From contig NZ_CP055156.1 of assembly GCF_014217805.1 (NCBI RefSeq), positions 5,648,585 to 5,712,584 on the forward strand: DNA of 64,000 nt. The letters run 5' to 3'. This document shows positions 17,911 through 27,285 of this stretch, piece by piece (the stretch's first letter is position 1; every line of letters begins with the position of its first letter). The notes under the pieces were generated by a model. That model was not told where the DNA came from, did no database searches, and saw only the letters and a program-made list of their open reading frames with translations. The DNA comes from Adhaeribacter swui. Lineage in GTDB: Bacteria; Bacteroidota; Bacteroidia; Cytophagales; Hymenobacteraceae. Both the position numbers and the translations under genes were made by a program.

Positions 17911-18510
17911 TTAAAATTTTAAACGGCAGCCCGCGTGAATGAAAGAAGTAGGCAATAGCGGAATGGTTTTGTTGTAGCCCGCTACACCCACAATTTCGTA
18001 TTGCACAAACGGCGAAACGTCCACTTGGCTCCTGGTTAAATTATGGTATTGCAAACCCAAGCTGCCGTGTACCTGAAAAGCGGTTTTACCGGTGTTAGTG
18101 GCTTGTTTCCAGTTACCTTTGCCATCGGTTTCCAGGGGTTTGGTGGGCAGGTAAATATTGGCAAAACCCGGCCCCAATTTAAACTCCGGGCCAAAACCCT
18201 TGTACAAATTAGGCCGGTAACCAAATTCACTGTTTAGGTAAATGCCATCGCCGTTTAAACGGTTGCGGTAGTATCCCACATTTACTGTTTGAAATAAGTT
18301 ACCTTTTTTATTGTAAGGCAGTTCGGTACCTACGCGCAGACCCAAATTTTTTAAATTATTGCCTGGCTTATGGAAGGGAGTAGAAACAGCGTTAAAGTTT
18401 ACAGAAACAACAAGCGGAAACTTGTTGGAGCGGGCTGTTTTGGGATGTGATTCCTGCGCCCAGGCAATTTGGGTGCAGCCGAGAAAAAGTAAAAAAATTA
18501 GTTTTTTCAT
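17911..18510 (-). CDS. Small outer-membrane beta-barrel-like protein
   Basis: The 199-residue protein starts MKKLIFLLFLGCTQIAWAQ, a clear signal peptide cleaved after AWA. The mature part is rich in alternating polar/hydrophobic strands with aromatic residues (LPLVVSVNFNAVSTPFHKPG-like, NLFQTVNVGYYRNRLNGDG, GPEFKLGPGFANIYLP, QVHGSLGLQYHNLTRSQVDVSPFVQYEIVG) and ends in HAGCRLKF, a terminal aromatic typical of outer-membrane barrels. I do not recognise a named family. ATG 18510 is chosen because it gives a clean signal peptide. It lies between the LytTR regulator and the serine hydrolase on the same strand, which may mean co-expression. Confidence 0.7.
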   Translation of the reverse strand: MKKLIFLLFLGCTQIAWAQESHPKTARSNKFPLVVSVNFNAVSTPFHKPGNNLKNLGLRVGTELPYNKKGNLFQTVNVGYYRNRLNGDGIYLNSEFGYRPNLYKGFGPEFKLGPGFANIYLPTKPLETDGKGNWKQATNTGKTAFQVHGSLGLQYHNLTRSQVDVSPFVQYEIVGVAGYNKTIPLLPTSFIHAGCRLKF

Positions 18511-18620
18511 TAGCGTGTTTATTTTGACCGGGACAAAAATAGACACGCATTATCTTACAAAAACACCCCAGAATGGCTCCAAAAGGGTGAAATGCTATAA
18601 AATGCGGGGTGAAATGTAGC

Positions 18621-19493
18621 TTAAACCAGAGAACTGTTACTTAACCATTGCTTAAATGCAGTAGCCCGCAAGCGGCTAATGGTGATCGTTTCGGGTTGGC
18701 CGGGTACCGGAATCAGGTTCACCAGAAGTTTACCGTCTTTTTCGCGGGTTACCTGGGCTACTAATTCCCGGGTAATAATACATTGCCGGTTAGCCCGGAA
18801 AAACTGCATTGGTTCCAGCAAAGTTTCCAGTTTTTCTAAGGTATAATCAGGAATAATCTGGGTGCCCTGGTTAGTTACCGCTCGCACGTAATCATGCTCA
18901 ATACAAAAAGATTTTACATCGCGCAGATAGATTAATTTTTGCTTGTTCCCGGTTTTAGTAATGATATATGGATCAGAATTAACAAGTATCTCTGCCGGCA
19001 AATTTGTTACGGCATTAGTTGTTTCATCTTGAGGGTGCGTTACTTTTTGGTACAGATAAATGCCCAGGTACACGCCGTTCAACACCAAAGACCAGATAAC
19101 AAATAAGAAAATATCGTGGGTATAAAAATCCATAGGCACGGGTTCGTCCCGGGCAATAGCATTTATTATTTCGGTACAACCAATTATTACCGCTAAAACC
19201 GCAATGGCCACTGCCGGTATTTGGAGTACCAACCGCCGCCAGCCTGTCCGCTCCCACGGGTATCTTTTATCAAATTCCAGCACCACCACCCGACCGGCGT
19301 ACCAGGCCAGATAACCTTCCAAAGTATCTACGGTAAACGTTATTAAGGTATGCGCATCGGCTTGAATGTCAGGATAGGTGAGATAATAATTGATAACGTT
19401 AATTAACGGAATACCTATTAAAATTAGCCAGCGATCGCGGTACAGCATAACGGATGGAAGATCCGCCTCTTTGCTTAGCCTTAAATCAGTCAT
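18621..19493 (-). CDS. Membrane-anchored LytTR-domain transcriptional regulator
   Basis: In this 290-residue protein the N-terminal half holds about four membrane segments (WLILIGIPLINVINYYL, TLEGYLAWYAGRVVVL, LVLQIPAVAIAVLAVIIG, IFLFVIWSLVLNGVYLGIYLY). The C-terminal 105 residues form a LytTR DNA-binding domain: IYLRDVKSFCIEHDYVRAVTNQGTQIIPDYTLEKLETLL, then FFRANRQCIITRELVAQV and a final TISRLRATAFKQWL. It resembles the one-component membrane LytTR regulators of Bacteroidota, where signal input through the membrane part controls nearby genes. ATG 19493 is preferred over an upstream TTG. Its targets may be the outer-membrane protein and hydrolase next to it (inference). Confidence 0.85.
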   Translation of the reverse strand: MTDLRLSKEADLPSVMLYRDRWLILIGIPLINVINYYLTYPDIQADAHTLITFTVDTLEGYLAWYAGRVVVLEFDKRYPWERTGWRRLVLQIPAVAIAVLAVIIGCTEIINAIARDEPVPMDFYTHDIFLFVIWSLVLNGVYLGIYLYQKVTHPQDETTNAVTNLPAEILVNSDPYIITKTGNKQKLIYLRDVKSFCIEHDYVRAVTNQGTQIIPDYTLEKLETLLEPMQFFRANRQCIITRELVAQVTREKDGKLLVNLIPVPGQPETITISRLRATAFKQWLSNSSLV

Positions 19494-20001
19494 TTTTAAA
19501 ATCAAGTAAAGCCACGCTAAATTAATCGGAGTAGTTTATATATAAAGCAAGCCGCTTCAAATTTAATTTTCCTCAAAATTATTTTAAAAATTACGGTTAA
19601 AATCAAGATTACACAATAGGTGAAGTATTGCCCAAATGCTAGAATAAGAGAATTATTCTAACAGCTATGTCCAACCCAATTAGGTGAATTGTTTAGTTAC
19701 GTTATTAAATCTAATTTCTTATTTTCCTTTTAATTGGTACTTAAAATGGATATATACCTGCCACAAAGCTGCCCGATTTTTAATTATATTGGGGAAACTA
19801 GCATCTGTTTACGCTACAGTTGATCAGACTTTTAAAATTAAAAATTATGTTCTACATAAAAATAAGTAAACTAAATCATTAAAAATCAATTTAGTTTAAA
19901 TCTTTTCCGGTACTTGCTTGTTAGATTATAAGCGGCCATACCGTAGTATTCTATTCATTTGTTTGTACCTTTGCGCCGCCTTAAAAACAGGTAAATAGAT
20001 T
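19494..20001. other. 508-bp gap upstream of mrp
   Basis: A very A/T-rich stretch between divergent genes. A 61-codon open frame at 19684-19869 has no family resemblance and is probably chance. TACCTTTG at 19966-19973 fits the -7 consensus for mrp, 28 bp before its ATG, with no TTTG at the usual -33 spacing. Nothing else recognisable. Confidence 0.4.
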
Positions 20002-21105
20002 ATGGCAATTACCCAACAAGATGTATTAAAAGCATTAAGTTATGTTGAAGAACCCGATCTGGGAAAAGATTTGGTTACCTTAAACATGATTGAAGATATT
20101 CAGATTAACGGCAAACAAGTTTCTTTTACGGTTATTTTAACCACGCCAGCTTGCCCTTTAAAAGATTTAATCCGCAACGCATGCGTTAACGCCATTACTT
20201 TAATGGTAGATAAGGAAGCGCAAGTTACGGTAAATATGACCTCGCGGGTAACTTCGGGCCGAGGTAATAATTCCGCTATTTTGGGTGGTATCAAAAATAT
20301 TATTGCGGTGGCTTCGGGTAAAGGCGGCGTAGGTAAATCTACGGTTACTTCTAACCTGGCCATTGCCTTAGCCGAGTCCGGCGCCAAAGTGGGCTTGATT
20401 GATGCCGATATTTCTGGCCCTTCTATTCCGGTAATGTTTGGCGTAGAAGACGAGCGTCCGCACGTGTTCCGCACCCCCGATGGTAAAAACCTGATTCAAC
20501 CGGTAGAAAAATTCGGCATTAAAATGATGTCGATTGGTTTTCTGGCTCCCGCTGAAAGTGCGGTAGTTTGGCGGGGACCTATGGCGAGTTCGGCTTTAAA
20601 GCAGTTTATTACCGAAACCGATTGGGGCGAACTGGATTATTTACTGATTGATTTGCCTCCGGGAACCAGCGACATTCATTTAACGTTGGTACAAACAGTA
20701 CCGGTTACTGGTGTTATAATTGTAACTACGCCGCAAAAAGTAGCTTTGGCCGATGCGCAAAAAGGCTTGCAGATGTTCCGGCAGCCGCAAATAAACGTAC
20801 CGGTGTTGGGCATTATCGAAAATATGGCTTACTTTACTCCCGCCGAACTTCCGCAAAATAAATATTTTATTTTTGGCCAAGGGGGCGCCGAAAGTTTAGC
20901 GGCCCGCTGGGAAGTACCGGTGCTGGGGCACATTCCGTTGGTGCAAAGTATCCGGGAAAGTGGCGATGCCGGCACCCCGGAGATTATGAATACCGGATCA
21001 GCGGCGGCAGTCGTTTTTAAAGAGGTAGCTCAAGTGGTGGCACAAGCCATATCGGTGCGAAATGCGGGCCTGGAAAAAACCAAAATAGTACCTATTACGC
21101 GATAA
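20002..21105 (+). CDS. mrp: Mrp/NBP35-type iron-sulfur carrier ATPase
   Basis: This 367-residue protein carries Fe-S clusters to apo-proteins in the cytoplasm. An N-terminal MIP18/DUF59 domain (about 1-85, with LTTPACPLKDLI) precedes a P-loop ATPase whose deviant Walker A SGKGGVGKST sits at about 105-114. Then come the switch regions DADISGPSIP and DYLLIDLPPGTSD. The cysteine pair that follows ENM in many Mrp proteins is absent (ENMAYFTPAELPQNKYFIFG), which I recall as common in Bacteroidota homologues. It is three bases from the downstream nfu gene, so the two form an operon. Confidence 0.93.
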   Translation: MAITQQDVLKALSYVEEPDLGKDLVTLNMIEDIQINGKQVSFTVILTTPACPLKDLIRNACVNAITLMVDKEAQVTVNMTSRVTSGRGNNSAILGGIKNIIAVASGKGGVGKSTVTSNLAIALAESGAKVGLIDADISGPSIPVMFGVEDERPHVFRTPDGKNLIQPVEKFGIKMMSIGFLAPAESAVVWRGPMASSALKQFITETDWGELDYLLIDLPPGTSDIHLTLVQTVPVTGVIIVTTPQKVALADAQKGLQMFRQPQINVPVLGIIENMAYFTPAELPQNKYFIFGQGGAESLAARWEVPVLGHIPLVQSIRESGDAGTPEIMNTGSAAAVVFKEVAQVVAQAISVRNAGLEKTKIVPITR

Positions 21106-21108
21106 ATT

Positions 21109-21378
21109 ATGGTAACAAATCAAATTAGCAGTACTTTTCTCGACCGGATTGAGTATGCCCTAAACCAAATCCGTCCGTACCTGGAAGCGGATGGGGGCAA
21201 CGTAAAAGTGTTGGAACTTACCGACGAAATGGTACTGAAACTGGAATTTTTAGGTGCTTGCGGTTCGTGCACCATGTCTACCATGACCTTAAAAGCCGGG
21301 GTTGAACAAGCCGTGAAACGCGAAGTTCCGGAAATACGGGCGGTAGAGGCGGTAAATCTTACTTTGCCGGTAGCCTAA
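21109..21378 (+). CDS. NifU-like (Nfu) iron-sulfur scaffold protein
   Basis: An 89-residue single-domain Nfu protein with the C-x2-C cluster motif in LGACGSCTMSTMTLKAGVE at about residues 51-54. The N-terminal helix (FLDRIEYALNQIRPYLEADGGNVKVLEL) is typical. It assembles or transfers 4Fe-4S clusters and starts three bases after mrp, indicating shared transcription and a joint role in cluster delivery. Confidence 0.93.
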   Translation: MVTNQISSTFLDRIEYALNQIRPYLEADGGNVKVLELTDEMVLKLEFLGACGSCTMSTMTLKAGVEQAVKREVPEIRAVEAVNLTLPVA

Positions 21379-21412
21379 GCAAATTTTTAAATTTTTACTA
21401 GAATATAGCCGT

Positions 21413-21455
21413 AAACTGCTGCTATTTTGCTCCATTGGAGTAATAGCAGCAGTTT
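21413..21455 (+). terminator. Hairpin after nfu, possible terminator
   Basis: A 14-bp stem (AAACTGCTGCTATT with AATAGCAGCAGTTT) with a smaller CTCC/GGAG helix inside, 35 bp after the nfu stop. The following T run is weak (GTGTTTT). Confidence 0.5.
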
Positions 21456-21569
21456 GTGTTTTAAGAAAGCTCATTTTTTAAATTTCTTAAATTAGCGGGA
21501 GTTCGAGATAAGAAAAGTATACCGTATTGTTTTTTATGGAGAAAGGCACTTAACTCGAATGTTCGTTAT

Positions 21570-21676
21570 ATTAGCTTAACCTCTTCATTTATAAGCTAAT
21601 GCTGTTTAAGAATGGTGATTGGAGGGCTAAAAAGCGATGTTGCAGCCGGAGTATTTATAGCTTCGGCTTTTTTTAT
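21570..21676 (+). promoter_or_regulatory. Two-hairpin leader or small RNA ahead of fahA, ending in an intrinsic terminator
   Basis: Hairpin 1 is a perfect 9-bp stem (ATTAGCTTA 21570-21578 with TAAGCTAAT 21592-21600). Hairpin 2 (AGCCGGAG 21644-21651 with CTTCGGCT 21661-21668, one G-U pair) runs straight into seven T residues, an intrinsic terminator shape. It lies about 55 bp before the fahA ATG and 265 bp after nfu, too far to be a simple nfu terminator. It may be an attenuator for fahA or the end of a small RNA. No known riboswitch class is recognised. The rest of the gap 21379-21730 is featureless. Confidence 0.5.
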
Positions 21677-21730
21677 TTCGTATTTTAGCTTATTCCGGTA
21701 CCCTTACGTCTAATTTTTAGATTTTAAGTT

Positions 21731-23002
21731 ATGCTTAAAGCAAACGACCCGAACCTGCATTCCTGGATTCAAATTTCTCCGACCAGCGAATTTCCGATTC
21801 AGAATTTACCTTTTGGAGTTTTTAGCGTGGGCGAGCAAGATCCGCGGGTGGGCGTGGCCCTTGGCGATTATATTCTGGATTTATGTGTTCTGGGTCAGGA
21901 GGGTTTGTTTGATTTGCTAAACCTGGACCCCAATGTATTTAACCGCTCTTTTCTGAACGATTTTATTGCTCTGGGCAAACCATGTTGGCGGGCGGTCCGC
22001 GACCGGGTTTCTATTTTGCTGCGCAACGATAACGCCGAAATCCGCGATAACCCGGATTTGATGCGGCGCTGCCTGGTGAAACAAGTAGATGCCCAACTGC
22101 ATTTACCCGTAAAAATCAGCAATTACACCGACTTTCATACTAGCCTGGAATCGGCTACCAACGTTGGGCTATTATTCCGCGACCCGGAAAACGCCCTTTC
22201 CCCGAACTGGAAACATTTGCCGGTGGGCTATCATGGCCGGGCTTCTTCTATCGTAGTTTCGGGTACTTCCATTCACCGGCCGAAAGGGCAGGTAAAAATT
22301 GACGGTTCGCCCTTACCCGCTTTTATGCCCACCCAACAACTCGATTTTGAATTGGAAATTGGCTTTATCACCGGTGCTAGTACTGCCTTAGGCACCAGCA
22401 TTACCGCTAATCAAGCCGACGATTACCTATTTGGTTTGGTATTATTTAACGATTGGTCAGCGCGCGACATTCAGCGTTGGGAACAGCAGCCTTTAGGCCC
22501 GTTTTTGGGTAAAAGTTTTGCTTCGGCTATTTCGCCGTGGGTAGTTACCCTGGATGCCCTCGAACCATTCCGGGTAGCAGGACCTACACAATCGCCCGCG
22601 GTACTGCCTTACCTGGAAACAGCCGGTAATAAGCACTTCGACATTAGTTTAAAAGTATACCTGCAGGCACCCCAGCAACCTTCCGTGCTCATAAGCCAAA
22701 CCAATCCGCGTTATCTTTACTGGAACATTAATCAACAACTGGCGCACCAAACCAGCAACGGCTGCAACCTGCAAGTCGGCGATTTATATGCTTCCGGCAC
22801 CATTAGCGGTTCAGAACCCGACTCCTACGGCTCTTTGCTGGAATTAACCTGGAATGGCAGCAAGCCCATTGTACTACCCGACGAATCGACGCGTACTTAT
22901 TTGCAGGATGGCGATACCATTATATTTAAAGGTTGCGCCGAACGTAACGGTGTGCGCATTGGTTTTGGCGAACTGCGCAACAAGATTTTACCGGCTGTTT
23001 AA
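21731..23002 (+). CDS. fahA: Fumarylacetoacetase
   Basis: The last enzyme of tyrosine/homogentisate breakdown, splitting fumarylacetoacetate into fumarate and acetoacetate. The 423-residue length matches eukaryote-type FAH. The N-terminal SH3-like domain (FPIQNLPFGVFS, VGVALGDYILDL) is followed by the catalytic domain with YTDFHTSLESATNVGLLFRD (metal Asp and catalytic His), HLPVGYHGRASSIVVSG, DFELEIGFITG, LFNDWSARDIQRWEQQPLGPFLGKSF and the late GTISGSEPDSYGSLLELTWNG. No other tyrosine-degradation gene is beside it. Confidence 0.95.
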   Translation: MLKANDPNLHSWIQISPTSEFPIQNLPFGVFSVGEQDPRVGVALGDYILDLCVLGQEGLFDLLNLDPNVFNRSFLNDFIALGKPCWRAVRDRVSILLRNDNAEIRDNPDLMRRCLVKQVDAQLHLPVKISNYTDFHTSLESATNVGLLFRDPENALSPNWKHLPVGYHGRASSIVVSGTSIHRPKGQVKIDGSPLPAFMPTQQLDFELEIGFITGASTALGTSITANQADDYLFGLVLFNDWSARDIQRWEQQPLGPFLGKSFASAISPWVVTLDALEPFRVAGPTQSPAVLPYLETAGNKHFDISLKVYLQAPQQPSVLISQTNPRYLYWNINQQLAHQTSNGCNLQVGDLYASGTISGSEPDSYGSLLELTWNGSKPIVLPDESTRTYLQDGDTIIFKGCAERNGVRIGFGELRNKILPAV

Positions 23003-23169
23003 CGCAAGCTGGTTGTATTATAGCGCAAAGAAACGCTGCCAGGAAATTAAAATTTTTAAAAATTATCATTTTCAATAGTCCTTAACCTTATTCGCATTTC
23101 GCAGGAATGGTTGTACCACAACTTCCGGAACGAACTTCAGCAGACCAGAAAAAATTTTAAATTTTTACC

Positions 23170-23778
23170 ATGAAAGCTTTACTTTTAATTGATATTCAGA
23201 ATGATTTTTTGCCGGGTGGCGCTTTAGCCGTGCCAGCCGGCGACGAAATAATTCCGGTAGTAAACCAATTGCAACCGCATTTTGATCTGGTGGTAGCTAC
23301 CCAGGACTGGCACCCGGCGGTACACAAAAGTTTTGCTTCGCAGCACCCCGGCCAGGCCGTATTTTCCAGCATCGATTTAAACGGTTTGCTCCAGGTACTC
23401 TGGCCCGACCACTGCGTACAAGGCACTCCGGGCGCCGAATTTGCCACAGCTTTAGATCAACCAAAAATAGAAGCTATTTTCCGGAAAGGCACCGACCCGG
23501 AGATTGACTCCTACAGTGGTTTTTACGACAATGGCCACCGCAAAAGCACCGGCCTCGCCGATTACCTGCGGGGCAAGCAAGTACGCCAGGTTTTTGTAGC
23601 GGGTTTAGCCGCTGATTACTGTGTATTTTACTCCATTAAAGATGCTTTGCAGGAAAACTTTAAAACTTTTCTGATTGAAGATGCCACCCGCGCGATTAGC
23701 GCAGAAGGCTTTGAAAAAGCTAAAACAGAAATACACGAACGTGGCGGTAAAATTATCCAAAGCGGCGCTTTATTATAA
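23170..23778 (+). CDS. pncA: Nicotinamidase (pyrazinamidase-type)
   Basis: The 202-residue isochorismatase-fold enzyme should convert nicotinamide to nicotinate for NAD salvage. Catalytic and metal residues are visible: the Asp in LLIDIQNDFLPGGAL (residue 8-11), the metal site in TQDWHPAVHKSFASQHPG (Asp/His/His), the Lys in FRKGTDPEIDSYSGF, and the nucleophilic Cys in VAGLAADYCVFYSIKDA near 157. Length and motifs match PncA rather than generic isochorismatases. A 160-bp spacer with two A/T-only motifs separates it from fahA. Confidence 0.93.
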   Translation: MKALLLIDIQNDFLPGGALAVPAGDEIIPVVNQLQPHFDLVVATQDWHPAVHKSFASQHPGQAVFSSIDLNGLLQVLWPDHCVQGTPGAEFATALDQPKIEAIFRKGTDPEIDSYSGFYDNGHRKSTGLADYLRGKQVRQVFVAGLAADYCVFYSIKDALQENFKTFLIEDATRAISAEGFEKAKTEIHERGGKIIQSGALL

Positions 23779-23813
23779 GATTTTGATTATTGAATTATCT
23801 GCTTATAAAATAC

Positions 23814-23849
23814 AAAAAACGGGTGGCAACTACTTGCCACCCGTTTTTT
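23814..23849. terminator. Bidirectional terminator after pncA
   Basis: A 16-bp perfect stem (AAAAAACGGGTGGCAA with TTGCCACCCGTTTTTT) around a 4-nt loop, between convergent genes, with T runs on both strands. Confidence 0.92.
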
Positions 23850-23923
23850 GTACCTAATGAATTTAACCGTTTATAGCTTAGTTAAAAACGAAAAAATTTA
23901 AAAATTTACTTTTCCCAGCAGGG

Positions 23924-24814
23924 CTATTGCGGCGGGGCAGCAGCAATATCTTTGGTAATAACGGGCCATATGCCCGGTGCCGGAACGCTTACTCCTTTGT
24001 TGTTGCCGCGGGTATTGGCATCCGGCCCGAAGTAATACAAAGGCCAGCCTTTATAGGTAAGTTGCTTTTTGCCGAATACATCGGTGGTACTAAATAAGGC
24101 TTTATCCAGGGTAGATGGCACTACTACTTTATCGGTTTCGTAAATGGGCCATACCGAGTTATTCGAGAAATCGGGTTTGGTGTACGTATTCTTGTTGGCT
24201 TTATCGGGTTTAAAACCGTAGAGGGTTAAGCCTTTGCCATCGGTAAAGTAAATGGTTTTACCTTCTCCTTCGGTATAATCCGATTTGTAATTTTTCCCGT
24301 CGTTGCCCACTAACTGGGCATTTACCAGCATAATGGTGTAATCGGGTTTAGCCACAAACCACACTCCTCCTACTCCTTCGCCGGTAGTTTGGTTCGGCGC
24401 TTCCAGGGTATTGGTGCCGTTGGTAGCTGGGGCGTAGTAATACAAGGGCCATGATTTATAAGTTAATTGTTTTTTACCATTAGCGGCCGTAATGGTAGCA
24501 AAATCGGATAAATCTAAACCATCGCCTAACTTATCGGCGGTTAAATTATCTACGTTAAAGTAAGGCCAAAGCGCTTCGCAGCCGCCCGCGCAGTTATTTT
24601 GACCATTGGCATCATTAGAAAAGTAATACAAGGTTCTGCCATCTTTATCTACGAGGTAGCTGCCCAGGGAAGCACTGTTTTGTAATTTAATCTGGGTTGT
24701 ATCAGCGGGTGGATCGGGCGTATTGTTGCTGTCGTCGTCGCTGCAACTAATCAAGAACAACAAGAAAAAAGGCACCAGCAAGCGTAGCCGGTTGCGGAAT
24801 ACATGTTTTAGCAT
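23924..24814 (-). CDS. COG4315-type lipoprotein with secreted repeats
   Basis: A 296-residue lipoprotein (FFLLFLISC, Cys 24) followed by an Asp/Asn/Pro linker. The mature part has two A-B repeat pairs. Unit A is G-R-T-L-Y-Y-F-S-N-D near 58 and G-L-T-L-Y-G-F-K-P-D near 198, the first with a CAGGCEALWP cysteine pair. Unit B is GKKQLTYKSWPLYYYAP near 118 and GKKQLTYKGWPLYYFGPD near 248. This is the secreted repeat of unknown function (PF03640-like), common in lipoproteins of many phyla; its role is unknown, and binding of metal or redox partners is only a guess. Confidence 0.85.
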   Translation of the reverse strand: MLKHVFRNRLRLLVPFFLLFLISCSDDDSNNTPDPPADTTQIKLQNSASLGSYLVDKDGRTLYYFSNDANGQNNCAGGCEALWPYFNVDNLTADKLGDGLDLSDFATITAANGKKQLTYKSWPLYYYAPATNGTNTLEAPNQTTGEGVGGVWFVAKPDYTIMLVNAQLVGNDGKNYKSDYTEGEGKTIYFTDGKGLTLYGFKPDKANKNTYTKPDFSNNSVWPIYETDKVVVPSTLDKALFSTTDVFGKKQLTYKGWPLYYFGPDANTRGNNKGVSVPAPGIWPVITKDIAAAPPQ

Positions 24815-24981
24815 AAGAGTAAATTAATTAGTTAAAATGTTTAGAATAGAAATTTTAAATCAGACGGATGAACCGGGCGGAATCACTAACAGGTCGGAAT
24901 AAACCGGCGAATGGTTGCCTCGCTTTTAAAAAATTTTAAAAATTTCTTCGGATAGTACCTTTATTTTTATCCGCAGCAGTA

Positions 24982-25009
24982 AAAAACAAAAGCTCCCGGA
25001 AGGAGCTTG
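24982..25009 (-). terminator. Terminator on the minus strand, after the recQ-like gene
   Basis: On the minus strand AAGCTCC-TTCC-GGGAGCTT is followed by TTGTTTTTT, about 100 bp after the helicase stop. Confidence 0.65.
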
Positions 25010-25106
25010 ATTGGTGGTAGTTTTAGCTTGTGATTTTTGGGGCGGAGTTGCCCCGCCACGTAAAGTTTACACGTTCTAATTTTCGGCAGAAAAGTATCAG
25101 GTACAA

Positions 25107-27023
25107 TTAGCCTTTCATCAAGTGTAGTTTACCTTCTTCGTCGTATTGCAGAATTCCCTGATCCAGTAGTTCGCGGATAAGGCCGGTAAGTTCGGCCTTG
25201 TATTTTGGTTCAAACCGGGTAGTAAGCGCCTGCGGATGCCAGGATTGTTGGGTAAGCTGTTGCAGCAATTGCTCGCGCAGCATTTTATCGTTTTTTTCCT
25301 GGCGTTTCAACTTTTTGCGCGCCAGGCAATAATCGCAAACCCGGCAATATTCGTCGGTAAACTCCCCGAAATACGCCAGTAATAATTGCGTGCGGCAGCG
25401 GTCGGTTGTTTGCAAATAATTAACTACCGCTTTGGCTTTCTGCAGGGCCGTTTTCCGGAACTGGGCTAATTTTTTATAATCCAGCGGTAGGTTAGCAGCA
25501 TCGTAGCGGGGAGTGGTAAAAACAATTTGCGGCGCTTCCCGCTGCGGCTCGTACTCCACAATGTTTCGTTGGTGCAGGTATTCTAACGATTTGCGAACAG
25601 CTGCATCAGAAGTGCTTAAAAAACCGGCCAGTTGTTTTTCATTGATTTTCACAAAACTGGTGTACAAATTACCGCCGTATAATCTTAGTAAAGCTTTAAT
25701 TAGAGGATCAAACTCGGGTTGCGCCACCTGAAATTTGTAAATTTCTTCGTGATTAACCGCGAAAAAAACTTTTGAAGGCGCAAAATAAGCTTCGTTTAAC
25801 TGCAGCAAACCTTCGGTTTCCAGTTTCCGGATGGCGTGGTGTACTTCCAGGGCTTTTAACTTATATGTGCGGGTAAAATCATCAATTTCAAAATTGTGCG
25901 ATACCAACTCGCCGCTGCCCACCGCCATTTGGTAGTAATTGGCTAAAGCCTGGTACACCCGTTTTAAAGTTTCTATGGGCGGATACGCTTCATCTACTTT
26001 AGCTAACAAATCCGTGGCATCGGCCGGGCCTAACAAAACGGTAGCGTACGAATACCGGCCATCGCGCCCGGCGCGGCCAGCTTCCTGGTAATAAGCTTCC
26101 AGGGTTTCGGGTAAATCCAGATGTACTACCAAACGCACATCCGGTTTATCAATCCCCATTCCAAAGGCGTTGGTAGCTACTATTATCCGGGTTTTATTTT
26201 CAATCCAGTTTTGTTGGGCCTTGTTGCGCTCGGCGTATGATAAGCCGGCGTGGTACACCCCCACCGTTATTCCCTGCCGGTGCAGCCACTTGGCCGTTTC
26301 CACGGTTTGCCGCCGGCTGCGCACGTACACAATACCGCTGCCGGGCACGTTTTTTAAAATTCCTAATAACCGGCCGTTCTTATCTTCGGTGGGTAAGCAG
26401 GAGTACGACAAATTGGCCCGCGCAAAGCTTTGCTGAAAAACTCGGGCATTGGTAAATAACAATTTTTCCTGAATGTCGCGCTTAACCTCTTCCGTAGCAG
26501 TGGCGGTCAGGGCTAAAACCGGCACGCCGGGCAGCAACTCGCGCAAAGTGGCAATTTGCAAATACGGGGGCCGAAAGTCGTAGCCCCACTGCGAAATACA
26601 ATGCGCTTCGTCGATGGCCAGCAAAGCAACCCGCATGCGCTTTACACGTTCCCGAAAAATATCGGTTTGGAGCCGTTCCGGCGATAAATACAAAAACTTA
26701 ATTTGCCCAAACACACAATTGTCCAACGCAATATCAATTTCGTGTTTACTCAAGCCCGAATGTATAGCTACGGCAGCAATGTTTCTTTTTTGCAGTTGCT
26801 CTACCTGGTCTTTCATGAGCGCAATTAACGGCGATATAACCAGGCAAATACCTTCGCGGGCTAAAGCCGGCACCTGAAAGCAAATCGACTTTCCCCCACC
26901 CGTGGGCAACAAAGCTAACGTATCGTGGCCCGCCAACACCGCTTGTATAATATCTTCCTGTAAAGGTCGAAAAGCGTTGTATTGCCAGTACTGTTGTAAA
27001 ATCTGATGAATGGTCAACTTCAC
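25107..27023 (-). CDS. recQ: ATP-dependent DNA helicase, RecQ family
   Basis: A 638-residue 3'-5' DNA helicase for recombination and repair. The helicase core shows LLPTGGGKSICFQVPAL (Walker A, near 37), AIDEAHCISQWGYDFRP (motif II with the RecQ aromatic loop), TATATEEV, ATNAFGMGIDKPDVRLVVH and QEAGRAGRDG. The RecQ zinc site follows, with cysteines in CRTQLLLAYF and YCRVCDYCLARKK near 555-580. No HRDC domain is visible, so it is a short RecQ; a second, longer RecQ elsewhere in the genome is likely in Bacteroidota. Translation appears to begin at GTG 27023. Confidence 0.92.
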   Translation of the reverse strand: MKLTIHQILQQYWQYNAFRPLQEDIIQAVLAGHDTLALLPTGGGKSICFQVPALAREGICLVISPLIALMKDQVEQLQKRNIAAVAIHSGLSKHEIDIALDNCVFGQIKFLYLSPERLQTDIFRERVKRMRVALLAIDEAHCISQWGYDFRPPYLQIATLRELLPGVPVLALTATATEEVKRDIQEKLLFTNARVFQQSFARANLSYSCLPTEDKNGRLLGILKNVPGSGIVYVRSRRQTVETAKWLHRQGITVGVYHAGLSYAERNKAQQNWIENKTRIIVATNAFGMGIDKPDVRLVVHLDLPETLEAYYQEAGRAGRDGRYSYATVLLGPADATDLLAKVDEAYPPIETLKRVYQALANYYQMAVGSGELVSHNFEIDDFTRTYKLKALEVHHAIRKLETEGLLQLNEAYFAPSKVFFAVNHEEIYKFQVAQPEFDPLIKALLRLYGGNLYTSFVKINEKQLAGFLSTSDAAVRKSLEYLHQRNIVEYEPQREAPQIVFTTPRYDAANLPLDYKKLAQFRKTALQKAKAVVNYLQTTDRCRTQLLLAYFGEFTDEYCRVCDYCLARKKLKRQEKNDKMLREQLLQQLTQQSWHPQALTTRFEPKYKAELTGLIRELLDQGILQYDEEGKLHLMKG

Positions 27024-27285
27024 TTGCCGGTATGTTTGGAAACCAAAATTAAGAATTTAAAACCTTAGTTCTTTAGAAGTAATACAGCATAAAATTTTAA
27101 AAATTTTATTTTAAAAGCCTTTGTTGAGGCAAGCTTCGCCCGTATCTTTTTAGATCAGCTAATTTTAAAGCAGCTAAACCGCCGGAATTATAGTTCCTGT
27201 AAATTTTAAATATCAGCTAATATTTCTGAATGGGGCTCTTTCTTATTTCTGATTCCAAAAGTATCTTAAGCCAAAATAAATACCC

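Noticed and set aside
19684-19869. 61-codon open frame in the gap before mrp
   Set aside because: No domain, no ribosome binding site or promoter, and A/T-rich composition gives such frames by chance.
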